A stretch of 64,000 nucleotides of DNA, from contig JASANC010004587.1 of assembly GCA_030248135.1 (NCBI GenBank), positions 1 through 64,000 of the forward strand. The letters are read 5' to 3'. Both the position numbers and the translations under genes were made by a program. The notes beneath the pieces are model-generated. The model had not been told where the DNA came from, searched no databases, and saw only the letters and a list, made by a program, of their open reading frames with translations. Shown here one piece after another: positions 12,569 through 29,900 of this stretch; position 1 is the stretch's first letter, and each line of letters begins with the position of its first letter. Source of the stretch: Theristus sp. LFF4_11. Lineage: Eukaryota; Nematoda; Chromadorea; Monhysterida; Xyalidae.

Positions 12569-13484
12569 CAGGGTGGGCCAAAAAAAAGGTTCCATTTTCA
12601 AACTGCTGTCACTGGCTGGTGTTTTAATATTATGAGCTGAAATTTTCAGCACAGATAAAACATATGATGCCATTTTACTGACAAAATTTTTTTTCCGATC
12701 TATAATTCCTAGCGCTCACTGTGGCAGATTTTCTAAAAAGCTCGAAAAATCAACAATTTGACTGAAATGAGTGCAAGAAAAAATTTGTATCAAGATGCGT
12801 GATTCAATTTTGAAACTGTTGCGAAGGGGACAAATGAGTCTTTTTGGATACCCGGGGTATTGATAGTTCAAATCATGCGCTCAGAGTGGAAAGGTCTCAC
12901 ACTGGAATTGCATTTGAGCTGCTCGAGCGAAATTCTGATGTTTCACAGCGGACTCGAGTCAGCAGCCATGCGACTGCGACAGAAAGAATTGTTCAGTTGA
13001 CTTTTTGTTTTGTGTGTTGCTCTATCTGTTAATTTGTTTCTTTTGAAAAGTTTTTCTGCGGTTTGAATAAAAACAGTGTTTCAGTTTCAGTTTTCTGCAG
13101 TTTCGTCATGGTTAAGTGGACAGCAGAGCAACGGGTCTGGTATGCTATCTGGTGGGAGCAATCTAAAAGTTTTTCTGCAGTGACTCGCCAGTTTCGCGTA
13201 AAATTCAATCCAGCCGCTGCCGTACGAGAACCTTGATCATGATTTGGATGTCTATGAGCAATGATTCGTTGTGAAATTCTTGGTTAAAAATCCGATTTTT
13301 TTTAATTTGGAAATTTTTAAACATTGTGCTGTAAAATTGAATCTACTTGACCAAACTAGATAAAAATTTTGTCAGGAAAATGGCATCACATGTTTTATTA
13401 ATGCTGAAAATTTCAGCTCATATTATTGAAACACCAGCCAGTGACAGCAGTTTAAAAATGGAACCTTTTTTTTGGCCCACCCTG
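12569..13484 (+). mobile_element. Mariner-like element, 916 bp, complete ends
   Basis: TA duplications flank the element (12567-12568, 13485-13486). The ends read CAGGGTGGGCC...GGCCCACCCTG, and the inverted repeats extend about 90 bases, including GTTCCATTTTCAAACTGCTG. The interior has a short transposase-like frame from 13108 (MVKWTAEQRVW) that stops at 13236, with no catalytic domain. It is a non-autonomous derivative of the family also seen at 1-1063. Confidence 0.8.
13108..13236 (+). pseudogene. Mariner-type transposase HTH fragment
   Basis: Begins MVKWTAEQRVWYAIWW and continues for about 42 codons with SAVTRQFRVKFN before a TGA. It aligns with the minus-strand fragment at 511-359. Both match the N-terminal HTH style of mariner-like transposases; the rest of the enzyme is missing. 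Confidence 0.5.
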
Positions 13485-13486
13485 TA

Positions 13487-15059
13487 TTTTGTTAGGTAGC
13501 ACCACAAATTACGAATTTGTTCATGCAGTAAGTGTTTTCTCTCAGTGAGGGAATGTGAGAGTTCGGAATTTTTTCCCAGCCATATTTTCAAACCATAGTT
13601 TGACGCCTCGGTTGCAATTTGCGGCAAAGCGTGGCGCGGTATATACGATCTGCAGACTTAAAATATTCCATTCATGAGTTTTATGAGATAATTTCGGTTT
13701 TACAACCAATTAACCACAAAACGTTTTGTTTTGTTTTGTTCTGTGTGTGTTTATTTCTCTTATCATAAAATTTCCTTCGCGAAATATGTATACGCAAGTC
13801 GTGGTTAAGAACAGACGAACAAAGAAAAAATTTCAGTTGAAAAAAAGAGAAGGAACACACATTGTGTGCAGAAAGATAGTCTTCGTTGTTGTGTTGAAAG
13901 TTGTAATCAGCTGTTTTTAAACACTTTTCCCGTTAAGTTTGTCTGCTTCTCTTTTTCCCGTCGAAGGGGCATATTGGGTTCTTTTGCACAATTTCTGAGT
14001 TTCTGTTCTGCTTGTAATGTACGAACATGGTTTAGACAGAAAAATTCATTCCATATCTTTCGGTTTTATAAGCCAGGAGTTTGTTTGTGATTTGTCTCAT
14101 GTCTGATTTTCGCTTGTCGCATGTCATGGAAATTCTGTTTCGGTGCACTCTAAATTCTAGGTTGCTCAAAAATAATTAGGCGTGAAACTTGACTCATTAT
14201 TACTCGCTGTTCCCCTATGTGAAAATAACAAAAGCTGTTGACTTGTTGAACACATAACAGCTTTAAAAAATGACTCACGAAAATGACACTTGCCAAAATC
14301 ATATCATTCTTTCGATGTTCCACCAGGCAACACGATTAAGCAACTTTTTGTCAAAGTAGAATATTGTCGAAGCGGAAGCAACTTCAATGATGTATATGTT
14401 GATAGAAAGCGAATACTTTTCAATAAATATGGTTACCTACTGAATGGTTGGTTAGCAATTAGCTTAGCATTGCCCAGAAATGTTTTGCTGAATCATGTGC
14501 ACATAATGAATAAATAAGTTCGTTGCTCACAACGCGCGCTTCATCTAAAACTGATATTTTACTGACCGAGCATGAATTGCACATGTAATTTTTTAATTGA
14601 AATTCGTCATAAAATAATTAACTGCTGGCCTATATCAATGTTTTCCTCGGAAAGACAAGTTTATTGTATTTTATTTGGTGTCGGAGAATAATACCGTAAA
14701 GCCTTGCATATAAGTACAGTGATCTTGGCAGGACGGAACCTTGAGCTTCAACGTGATCGTGTCATCTGTTGGCCCACCGTCAGATTTTCTACTCCGCCAC
14801 ATTTGTCGTCGTCGATGTGTTTCTTTTGCTCATGAGTTGTGATTTGCTACATTGTACACTGTATTTGCTGTTCAACCAGTCAATCAGTCTTTCATTTCGA
14901 TTTTTCTTTCTCCTTTATTACCATAATCAACGTTTTTTTCTAAATCGATGTTTATTTTTTTAATGTCGTCGCCCTAAAAGTCAAATAACGTTGTCGCACC
15001 CTTTCAGCACTTTTTCGGTGAAAAAATAGTGCTTCACACGTACCCCATGTGGGCTACCC
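13487..15059. other. Intergenic; solo MITE end at 14692-14715
   Basis: The fragment TACCGTAAAGCCTTGCATAT at 14692 is the terminal ~22 bases of the TACCGTAA MITE family with nothing behind it. The 75-codon frame at 14290-14517 has no motif I recognise. No gene called. Confidence 0.45.
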
Positions 15060-15136
15060 CCCAATTTAAAAACCCCCCCGGGGGGTTTTCGAAAAAAAAA
15101 ACAAGCAAGAATAAATATTTCTATATATAAAAAAAA

Positions 15137-15169
<33 letters not shown>

Positions 15170-15420
15170 ACGCCCCCCACCACAGCACCCAACCCACCCC
15201 CCCCCCCCCACAAAAAACAAAACAAACAAAAAAATACACAAAAAAAAAAAAAAAAAAAATAAAACACCAAACAATAAAAAAACAACAGAGAAAAGACAAC
15301 TTCTTTTTTTTTTAAAAACCCCCCCCCTCTTTTTTTTTTTTAAACAAAAAATTCCTAACGGTTTGCTATTTGTATTGTTGTAAAACAAAAATAATGTTGA
15401 TTATATATTTTTTTTTTTTG
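15060..15420. repeat. Low-complexity block of poly-A/T and poly-C runs
   Basis: Long A runs, C runs (nine or more) and mixed CA tracts alternate over ~350 bases. Apparent frames through it encode only Phe/Gly/Lys homopolymers. It may also be a place where assembly is unreliable. Confidence 0.8.
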
Positions 15421-15554
15421 TTTTTTGGTGTGGTGTTGTTTTGTTTGTTGTTGTGTATGGCTTCATCGAGTCTCTCATCTTGTTTTCTTGAGGATTGTTA
15501 TACTGTTTCTCAGAAATTAGTCTGATCATTTTTGCACGTTAACGAGTTTTCTTT

Positions 15555-15765
15555 TTCAAGAATGCCAAGATAATTCCCAATCGTGTGTGCAAGGGATGAG
15601 AAAGAATAAACCGAATAACACAGCACGACGAATCAATTAGTTTAGAAAAACACCGCACATTTGACACACAATTGGGTTTCTGAACGTCTTTTGCCTTTCA
15701 TTCAAATTTCGCGCGCTATCTGCACCCTGAAGGCAGCTGCCACGTTTATTCGGCCATTCTCGCAC
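15555..15765. mobile_element. GGCCGAATAAA-family repeat, partial copy
   Basis: Shares CAAGAATGCCAAGATAATTC, the CAATTAGTTTA stretch and CAATTGGGTTTCTGAACGTC with copies at 30795-31015, 41875-41995, 45405-45690 (reversed) and 57457-57727. The right end has TTTATTCGGCCATTC, the complement of the family's left terminus. The left end is missing here. Confidence 0.65.
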
Positions 15766-16078
15766 CGTGTTTCCTGGGTTAAGCGTGTGGGCGTATCACT
15801 GGAGAGCGTCAGCAAGCATTGCCAGGATTTGCTAGACAGTTTCTCTCTGCGCAAAAAGTGCAAACACGCCCGCTTTTTCCACTATTCATGTTTTCATGCG
15901 TGCGAAACGTGATACCGGTACTGACAGGTAATTTCATGTTAGTTTTGTTAAATTTTGATTCCTGTAGTACACTATTTGGCCTTGTTCGCAGACGTGAAGT
16001 CACACACAGCACATAACAACACACAACACATGGTGGTGTATTTGGATTCTCTATTTCTATTTTAACACTTATTTAATG
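15766..16078. other. Intergenic, no recognised feature
   Basis: A little over 300 bases between two repeats. I see no gene, RNA or element terminus. Confidence 0.4.
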
Positions 16079-16158
16079 GGCATTTATGAATCAGTATTTA
16101 GTGCCCGCGTAGCTATAACACAGCCAGCCGTCACTAAAAACTGCCTCATAAATGCCGC
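16079..16158. mobile_element. Short hairpin MITE (GCATTCATGAAGCAGT family)
   Basis: Palindromic copy with GCATTTATGAATCAGTATTTA on the left and the complement ending CATAAATGCC on the right. CGCGTAGCT marks the inner arm. Confidence 0.7.
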
Positions 16159-17296
16159 TTTTAATTGCTTGCTACTGTGTACATTGTACCCTCTGCAAAA
16201 CTGTCACCAAAAGAGGACCAACCCAGCCATGCGAATCATGATGGGGTTGAAATAACGGTGCAATTTTTTTCGTGCTGCGTGTGTGGAATTAAATTCGCTT
16301 GAAAAGTTTCTGGGATCTTTTCGTGGGCCTACCTGCTTATACACGGGACATTTTGAAAATGCCAGTTCTATTTTTATGAAAAAAACGTCCACCTGCCACC
16401 AAATTCACTGAACTTTCTTCCCACTCAGCCGCAAATGAATTTATTATTTTTATTCAATCACCACCTTGTACATGCATGCAACTAGCTGTTAAGCGAATCA
16501 CATTCTACAATTACCGTATATCTATGCATAACATGTGACGTCACCACGAAAACGCTTATTTCTAGAAAACACACGTACGCAACAACCTTTCCAAACTTTT
16601 TTGTGAAAAAACTAGTTATAACAAAAAATTTTGCAAAAACACGCACGCGGGGCACAAGGACACGTAATTTTTCATCACACCAACTTTACCCAATTACCGG
16701 TGTAGGTGTTCTGGAAAGAATTTTGAAAAAAAAATTCGCGAAGAAAAACATCCAAGTGGTGTCAAAAAGTGCTTGAATAAAATCGGAACAAAAGATTAAT
16801 AAGCATAATAACTACACATAACTAAGAAAATTAAAAAAAAATATGCTCCGGTTGGCCGAGATTCTGATTGTTGAAGCACCAACAAAAAGAGTGAGCACGG
16901 GAACGAAAATTCAGTGGCGCTTTGGCGCGCCGGAGTCGTGCGAAAATCACGCAATCATGGTAAAGTCCTATAGTTTGAACATCATGTAAATCCGTTGTAA
17001 CACGCAGTAATGTTCTAGCACGGCCACAAACAAACACACAGGCACCCATGTGCGCGCGCCTGCTGCAATATAGAATGTGCGCGCTTGTGTTTGTTTGCGC
17101 GCGTGTTGTTTTCGCAGTCATTATAGAACCGAAACACACATGTGGCATGTGTGTATGTCATGTGTTCTTGTTCAATTGCAAACCTTAGTGTTGCGCAATC
17201 TTCTCGCACACGCGAACAAACACACTGGCAAATACACGATGTCACTGCATACAGCGTACTTGCTGATGATGAGTGCAAATGCAAAGACCTCATGGG
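16159..17296. other. Intergenic, no gene seen
   Basis: AT-rich with several A runs. The segment 17020-17200 is rich in GTGCGCGC-like alternating purine-pyrimidine sequence. No element ends recognised. Confidence 0.4.
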
Positions 17297-17380
17297 GCAT
17301 TCATGAAGCAGTATTTAGTGACGCGTAGCTGCGTTAAAACATTAAATGCGGTCATTAAATACTACTTCATAAATGCCGCT
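17297..17380. mobile_element. Short hairpin MITE (GCATTCATGAAGCAGT family)
   Basis: GCATTCATGAAGCAGTATTT with GACGCGTAGCTGCG on the left is mirrored by GCGGTCATTAAATACTACTT and ATAAATGCC on the right. Confidence 0.75.
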
Positions 17381-18018
17381 TCCAGACGAAAGGGCTTCAC
17401 TTTGCGTGCGTGTTTGCGTGTTGTTGAAGCTCTATCTGTGCATGTGTGACACATTCTAATAAACAAACTATGAATGATTTACACCTTTTTTGATTGCCTG
17501 ATAAATGCTGCCTTACAAATTTTATGTTTGTCATTCGCCGACAAATGATTCATTGGTTGCTTGTTGTTTTCTGTTTCAATTGCACCTGCCAGAGCGAATA
17601 ATGCCACATGTTTTAACATTCTCACTCATTCATTCTTATCAACACTTCATTCTTTCGTCTGTGTCATTTGCAGCTGCTGTCTCTGAAAAACCATCCGATT
17701 GATTCATTTTCTGTCGCTCAGCCAATATTGAATTAAAGGAGTTAAATACACAAACTGTAAAATTCCGGCACGAAGATATGAATCAGAAAACTCACTTTAT
17801 TCTTAGTTCTTCTCGCAATGTTGCCGTCTGTCAAGTTCCGTATTCACCCATAAGGGACAATCAACGATGTAGACGCGTCAACTAGTCAAAACGATACGTA
17901 TTCCATTTGATTCCAACTCGTTCGTTTCTCAGGTTTTGTTTCTCGTAAATTTCTCGAATTCCAGGCGACATCAGCATCATCATCATCATTGAAGAGCCTT
18001 CTGAAAACGCCGACAAAA
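17381..18018 (+). other. Upstream region of the zinc-finger gene
   Basis: No repeat recognised. A pyrimidine-led acceptor (TTCTCGAATTCCAG) ends at 17963, followed by TCATCA repeats that run in frame into the first ATG at 18019. This may be a 5' UTR exon border, an upstream coding exon join, or a trans-splice site; sequence alone does not decide. Confidence 0.4.
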
Positions 18019-23403
<5,385 letters not shown>

Positions 23404-24305
23404 CACGAGTTGTGGTGATCGAGTGACTGCGTTTCGAAAGGAATTGTTTTTTTTTGAATTGTTTTTGTTTTACCACAGAGACGCTAAGAAAGAACGGACT
23501 TTTGTGAACAGGAGTGTGGCGATTTTTTTAGTAAAACCGTAAAAAGTTGACTTTGCGCGCAACTTTGTGGGTGGCGGGTGGTAAAATATTATGCGAACCC
23601 AAACAGAAAAAACAACCACGCGAGTTGTTCACAATCTGTTTTTTCTTTGAGTGAAGAAAGGTTGTGTAACGTTTTTATCCGTGTACTGTTTTGGTTTCAA
23701 AATTACTGCTGCAACACAATTGTCGCTTCCGTTTCCTGTTAAGTTTTTTAAATAATATTTTTTAAGAATGATGGGCTATTTATTAAGTAATGTACTGTAC
23801 AATGTCCATTTGTTTGTGAAATGTGTTTTGTTGAAGTACGGTATGTTGTTGGGATCTTTGTACTTTTTTAATCGTTAAATTAATGTACAATTAAACAAGC
23901 ACTCCAAAACTATATGCCTGTTGCCGTTCCACGTCTGACTGCTTAAGTTTCTCTGTCGAAAAACCTTTCTTGCACAACCACAGTACACATCCGTCCATCG
24001 ACCCATCACATTTATTTTTTCGAAAAATACTTTTCACAAAGTATGTATTGGTGTGGCCAAACTGTGTTTTATCAAGATGTGATGACTGCCAAATTGGTTT
24101 CGATTTTGAATTGCATTTGAAAGAAAAGTCGAAAAAGATGAAATATGGTTCGCCACTTTTTTTAAATTTTATTTGTGTGGAGATCCGTTCTGTCAGTTTG
24201 CCGTGGGAAATGCTGAATGGTCTCTCTTCATTAATATTTTGAACCAACCACCAAAAGTGCCATTACTTTTGCAACAAAAGAACACAAATTTATTTTGCCG
24301 AGATC
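23404..24305 (+). other. Downstream of the zinc-finger gene, probable 3' UTR
   Basis: AT-rich sequence follows the stop codon. A run of TTAAATTAATGTACAATTAA near 23875-23895 could serve as a cleavage region, though no clean AATAAA is present. No second gene seen. Confidence 0.35.
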
Positions 24306-24527
24306 TATTATAAATTTTTTGGGGCTCTGCGACTCAATGCGTTTGCAGACGTAGAAAGGAAACTAGTTTCAAGCTTTATGTGGCAATTCAAAATAGCCCA
24401 ACAAACCCGACCCTAATTAGGGGACTCGGATCACTTTACAAATTCTGAATTCCCGTTTACTATCTATGAACTGTTTATCTATATATGAGCGCATTGAGTT
24501 TCGGGGCTAAAATAAAAAAATCATATC
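24306..24527. mobile_element. TTATC/GACTCAATGCG-family element
   Basis: Contains GGGGCTCTGCGACTCAATGCG near the left and GCGCATTGAGTTTCGGGGC near the right, with AACTAGTTTCAAGCTTTATG and GGCAATTCAAAAT between. It matches 62840-63050 and 6836-7250. The outer ends are diverged. Confidence 0.65.
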
Positions 24528-25998
24528 TGTCGCTGTCGCGCAAAAAACCGAATGATATTTGGTCTTGGAATATTTTAACAAACCTTAATTTTATTTGTTT
24601 ACATCACTTTATTTTTTGTATAGAACGATTATGGGTTATTTTGTTGATTTTTTTGTCATAGAAACTTACAGAAGACTTAATTTCCGCAGAATAGTGCTTA
24701 GAAAACGGACTCATGTCTTTTGAAATTTTTTTTAATTATTTTGTAACTTGAAACGTCACATATCAACCCCGATTGAAATCGAGTTTAAAATTAACTTTTT
24801 TACCTTTTTAATTTTTGTATTAACACTTGCACGTTTTGTAAACCCGGTGTCTCTTTGCCAACGCATTCAAAGCTGACATTAAAATTTGAATTTGAAAGAA
24901 CACATAAAAATGCTTTTGAATTGTTCAAAAAACTCAATCAATGGCTTCCTTTTTTGGTGTGATTTAATGAACGTTTTTGCTTATGATTTGTTTTCTAAGC
25001 TTAAAAATTGTGACATGGTCCATCAACAAAACTATGCTGGTATCATTTTCTCGTTTTTTGTGTATGTTGGAAACAAAAAATCCACCGTCACACTTATTTA
25101 TTTGGGATGCGCTTTACCGATTCTATTTTGAAATTTTTCTGAGTCATATTTGCCCCACACTCACATTTTTATATTTGTTCAAAAATATCAAAATCACTTT
25201 TTAAAAAAACTCGTGGAATCATTTTTTTTTCAAGCACACTAAAAATAACCATGCACTTTCTCACCGCATGAAAAATTCCAGCTCGCCGATTGGTTGCAAA
25301 TCGGTGTCTCCGAAACATTCACGCATGTGTTTGACTGATTTCTGGAGTTGGATTTGGTTTTGTGACTTTGTTGCACTAATCACCCCCACCCACCCACGCA
25401 CACACACACACACTCATTATTTTGCTGCCAATACGGTTTTCTTTTCTTGTGAAATCCTCGTTTTTTTGCTTCAATAAAATATCGCAAATTTCGGCTGAAT
25501 GAAAGAAATATTCGGGTAAAACAAAGCAGCGCTGCATTGTGCCAATAGTTGGTTTCGGTGGGCCAGTCAACACAATCTGATCACTTCAGGGGCCAGTTTT
25601 ATAAACTTGGGAGTCCAATAGTGCTACACCGAGCCCCCGAATGAACTCATGAAATATTGCAGTTCCATTTTTTTCACATAAACTAATTCGCCAATGTCTG
25701 CTTCTTAACGTGAAGTTAAGAATTTGAAATGTGTTGTTTTATGATGTCATTTAGGCGCTCAGTGGTGTAACACTATTGTACTGCTAAGCTTTTAGCGGTC
25801 TGGCTAAACTGAACCCCTGGTCTTCAGCGGTTTTGGCTTACTGAAAAAAAACTGGCGTTTTTCGGTGTCAAGAAAGGGCCAGCTTGCCGTTGGTAAACGT
25901 CACAAGCGACATTTTCCAACTTTCCAACAGTTCATCACGCAACAGAGTAGTTGCTGGACGTTTTTCGACGCGCAACCAGTCTTGCACAATTGATATCG
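24528..25998. other. Intergenic, no gene seen
   Basis: AT-rich. A short CA tract lies near 25394-25414. Frames at 24886-25204 are hydrophobic by base composition only. Confidence 0.45.
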
Positions 25999-26350
25999 TC
26001 TTGAATATGGCTCAACACAACTCGAGAAATAACGAGTCAAACACCTACCCACTACTTCTGAAACACCCTTTATAGGACCTTCGCTGAGCGAAATGTTTTT
26101 CTTTTGGTACACTCTTGAATATGGTTCAACAGAACTCGAGAAATGACGCGTCAAACGCCTACCGACCCACGGCTTCTCCTCAAAAACCCTGTATAGGAGC
26201 TTCGCTGAGCGAAGTGTTTTTTCGTTTGGTACATTCTTGAATATGGTTCAACAGGACTCAAGAAATAACGCGTCAAACACCTACGCACTACTTCTGAAAC
26301 ACCCTGTATAGGACCTTCGCTGAGCGAAGTGTTTTTCCTTTTGGCACATT
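25999..26350. repeat. Tandem repeat, ~115-123-bp unit, three copies
   Basis: GAATATGG(C/T)TCAACA recurs near 26003, 26116 and 26239. Each unit carries ACTCGAGAAAT(A/G)ACG, an AAACACCCTGTATAGG-like phrase and the palindrome CTTCGCTGAGCGAAG. The ACCCTGTA phrase resembles a mariner-type terminus, so the array may be amplified element ends. Confidence 0.8.
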
Positions 26351-26463
26351 TCATTACCTCAGTGCTTCTGTGCGCGCCGTAGCACTTTACTGGGGATTAC
26401 GCGAGAGGGATCATACATTCAAAAATTACCACCAATCAGCCAAGCAAAAAACGCAATGAAGGG

Positions 26464-26546
26464 GCACCCACGAAGCAGTATTTAATGACCGCCTAGCTGT
26501 TTGAACACAGCTGTGCGTCACTAGCTACTTGTTCATGAATGTCGCT
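26464..26546. mobile_element. Short hairpin MITE (GCATTCATGAAGCAGT family)
   Basis: Diverged copy: GCACCCACGAAGCAGTATTTA with GACCGCCTAGCT on the left, and CACTAGCTACTTGTTCATGAATG on the right. Confidence 0.65.
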
Positions 26547-26698
26547 TCAAGCGTTTTGGCATGGAAAAGCCAAGCAATTATTCACGAACGTACACTATTT
26601 TAATGAACAGACCGGAAGCTAATTCGGTGAGCTGGCCACATCAGCCAATCACGAACTGGCGAAAAAATCAGTGCCAACAACAAACAAATCCAACAAAT

Positions 26699-26704
26699 TT
26701 TATT
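26699..26704 (-). terminator. Candidate polyadenylation signal for RPL7
   Basis: Read on the minus strand this is AATAAA, about 230 bases beyond the RPL7 stop codon. It is the nearest canonical hexamer I found. Unproven. Confidence 0.3.
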
Positions 26705-26934
26705 TCAAGTATTTCTGTCTGTGATCAACAAAAAAACACCATGCAACACATGCCAAGAGAAAACCATATCACTTCCTAAACAAGACAAAAAACACCATAA
26801 CATAAAGAACTCTTCTCAAAGAACAACAACAGCCAACAACAAGAATTGCGAACAATGTGGCGTTTTTTCACAAAAAAAACACCTTCCACGCCAAAAAACA
26901 CCCAAAACCTCATGTTTTTGTCCAGTTTCTCACT

Positions 26935-29900
26935 CTAAATCATTCGACGAAGCAGATTATTGATGCGGTGCTCTCGGTTGCCGAAATCACCGCCCTCAAC
27001 AAAGTGCGTCTTCTTCTTTTTCCAGCCGCCATTCGGCGTGTTCAGCTGCAAAAACGTGACAGCGAATGTTCGGTCAGTTGTGTGAGCTCGCAGCAGTCGA
27101 AAATACAAAAAACTACAGTCTCCATCTGGCCAATAAACACGGTTGCACACACGTGCAGCAGATGCACGCATTGCTGTGCAAGCTGATGCACGCACTGCTG
27201 TGTGCAGGCATTGCTGCTGTGGTGGCGGAGTTTGCCTGCACAACAATGCACATACTGCACGTGTGTGCAACCAACCAATCAGCTAGCTGTACATACGGTT
27301 GGCAAAATACCGTTTTTTTCAAATCGTGGTAAAAACCGTATTTTTACCGGTAAAAATGGTAATATTCCCGAAAAAAATAAAAGCCAAAAAGTTGTAAAAA
27401 CCCACATATTTTTCGCAGCCGACTGTAAACTTTTTCAACAAGGATTTGTATGAACAGCTTTCATAATGCTTTGTTTAAAATATCGTGCACCCACAAATAA
27501 AATAAATTCTGTTTGGGCTCGAAAAATTGTTTGGGCTGTTTGGAAAAACGATTTTCAACAAACAAAAACAGAAACAGACGAACCTTGAACGGCCACAAGA
27601 AGTTCGTGACCTGCTTGAAGTGCGGTCCAACGTTGTAGATCTGGTGGATCATGTCCTCCAGGCAGATCACGTCGTATTTGCCTGAAATTGAGCAGTTTTC
27701 TGTTTGCCTTGAAAAATACGGAGCAGAAAACAGTTTTTTCCAGACTGTCAAAGTTTCGAAGCAATTTAGTGTTTTCATGATAGCCGTGACGAAACACACG
27801 ACCGCAGCCAACAATCGTCAGCACAGCGGCGCCGTGTGTGTTTTCATCCGAGTATGGGAGTTTGACCATTTATATTAGTGGAAGACAACAAGTAGAACAA
27901 GAACTTTTTTCACATTAAAAAAACACAGGGTCCATTCAACGGGAACCGAGTCACAATAAAAGCCAATGAACAAAAAATCCGGGAATTCTACCGAGCTTCT
28001 GTTCGATGATTTTGTTGTCGGTAATCGGAATTCGGCGACCGTCGAGTTTCGCGTAGCTGCGTTTGTACAGCAGATCGTGTACGGACTTCATGTTCGGGTA
28101 GCTGGACGAAGAAAACAAACGCGGAACGTTTAGGGAAAAGGCGCAGTTCTTGTTCGAGAACAAAAAAACAATCCACGGTATTCCGAAAGAACTGAAGACG
28201 AGAGCGTGCACTTTGTCGCAACCACGTTCAGAGATGTGCATAGGGTGTTCCTAGGGTGTCCCGGGACAGGCTAGCGTCGCGCGTCGCGCAGCGCCTGAGG
28301 GGCTACGTCGCGCAGCGCCTCGGATGGAAGATACAAAATATTCACAAACGAAATAAATATTTTTATGAAATAAAAAGGTAAAAATTCGAACATATCAGTT
28401 GACTGACTAAAACAAATCTTCAAAAGTACGTGTCTTGCTACTTTTGTAGGCTGTAATGTATTTGTATTTGAAATCGCGCTGCGCAATAAGCACATTTACA
28501 GTGGTACAGATAACCAGGGTTTTTTGAATCGAAATCTTGCGCCAATGACGCAAAATAGTTTTGGATACCGCAAAAAATCGGTCGTTTGCGTCGCTTTTTC
28601 CGTTTCTCTCAATTTTTGAGGACTTCAAAAGAATGTTTTCACGTAAATTTGTCCCAAGATCCGAAATTTTTTAGCGGCGCAAGCCATGGACGGACACCTT
28701 ATGTTTCGTTTGACAATGGCAATCATGCAATAGTCATGAATTCATAGTTCGTTTTTTAGATTGTTCAGTGTTTTGTTGACAACGGTTCAATTCAATGTAA
28801 CAATATTTTCGTTGTTTTAACCGTATCAACGATCACGTCCAAATAGCTTTTTGTTCGCTCCACTTCTGAACATCTGTTTTTTTTAAATTTGAATGGGTGT
28901 CATAGACGCCGACATACTTTGGATGACATTCAAAAATCGTAAGGTAAAATGCGATCTCAGAACTTATTTTTTGAAAATTTTCTTCGCTGAGCGAAGACTT
29001 TACAAATTACCATTTTTCATTTAATTTCAAAGGCAAAGTCGCCTGCCGAACGTAAAAACCTTCAAAAATGTAAAATTTTCTTTTTCAGCACTTTAAAAAA
29101 TATCTAAGAACTTTTCACAACTTGTTATCATAACAAATCTTATTTTCAAGCGAGAAATCAAATTTGGGTATCCCCTCTGGACAACAAACACATATTTTCA
29201 AACACTGTTTAGTTTCAAGCAGTTTTGTTGTTGTTTGTCTGTCCACTCGTGGTTTACTGCCATGTTTTTTTCTTCCAGATGGGTGCAATTTGCATCTTTT
29301 TGGCCATTTGAATCCAGTTTTTGGAAACCTACAATTGCATCGTAGAACTTTCAGTCAAAATCCAGAAATCATAAAAAATTGTTCATCAAAAAAGGTAATT
29401 TGCGGAGCAACTATCAAAATTTTTCTTCGCTTCGCGAAGTCTGCCCCCAGTGTCTATTTATTTTTTCACTCGGGCATGTTCAAAGATCACCCAGGAGATG
29501 CAAGCTGCTGTGTTGTTTTGAATCTCAGAACGTTCCTTTTGCAAGATTTCCCTCGGACTTTTAAGCCACAGCATACAGTCAGATGCAGTGTAGCCGTGTT
29601 TTTGAGTGGTCAGTTCTGTGGGACACAAAATTTGCGGGAAAAAATGTGGTGGGGTCGACGTCGCGCAGCCACCCGACCCGGGACAGGCTAGAATTGTCTG
29701 GCGTGCACACCTCTGACCACGTTCACGAATGAACCATTATAATAGCAAGCAATGGTGTTGAACACGCAACACCGTCCGTCACAAACAAACAAACACACAG
29801 CCACACAAACGCTCAACCACCGGCTGTGCCGGTGTGTTTGTTGGTGACTATTATTGTTAAGGTGCATTCATGAAGCAGTATTTAGTGACCGCGTAGCTAT

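Noticed and set aside
14981..15388. 135-codon Phe-rich minus-strand frame
   Set aside because: It is the translation of poly-A/T and poly-C low-complexity sequence.
29164..29691. 175-codon plus-strand frame inside RPL7 intron 5
   Set aside because: No recognisable domain, AT-rich codon use unlike the window's exons, and antisense to a confirmed intron.
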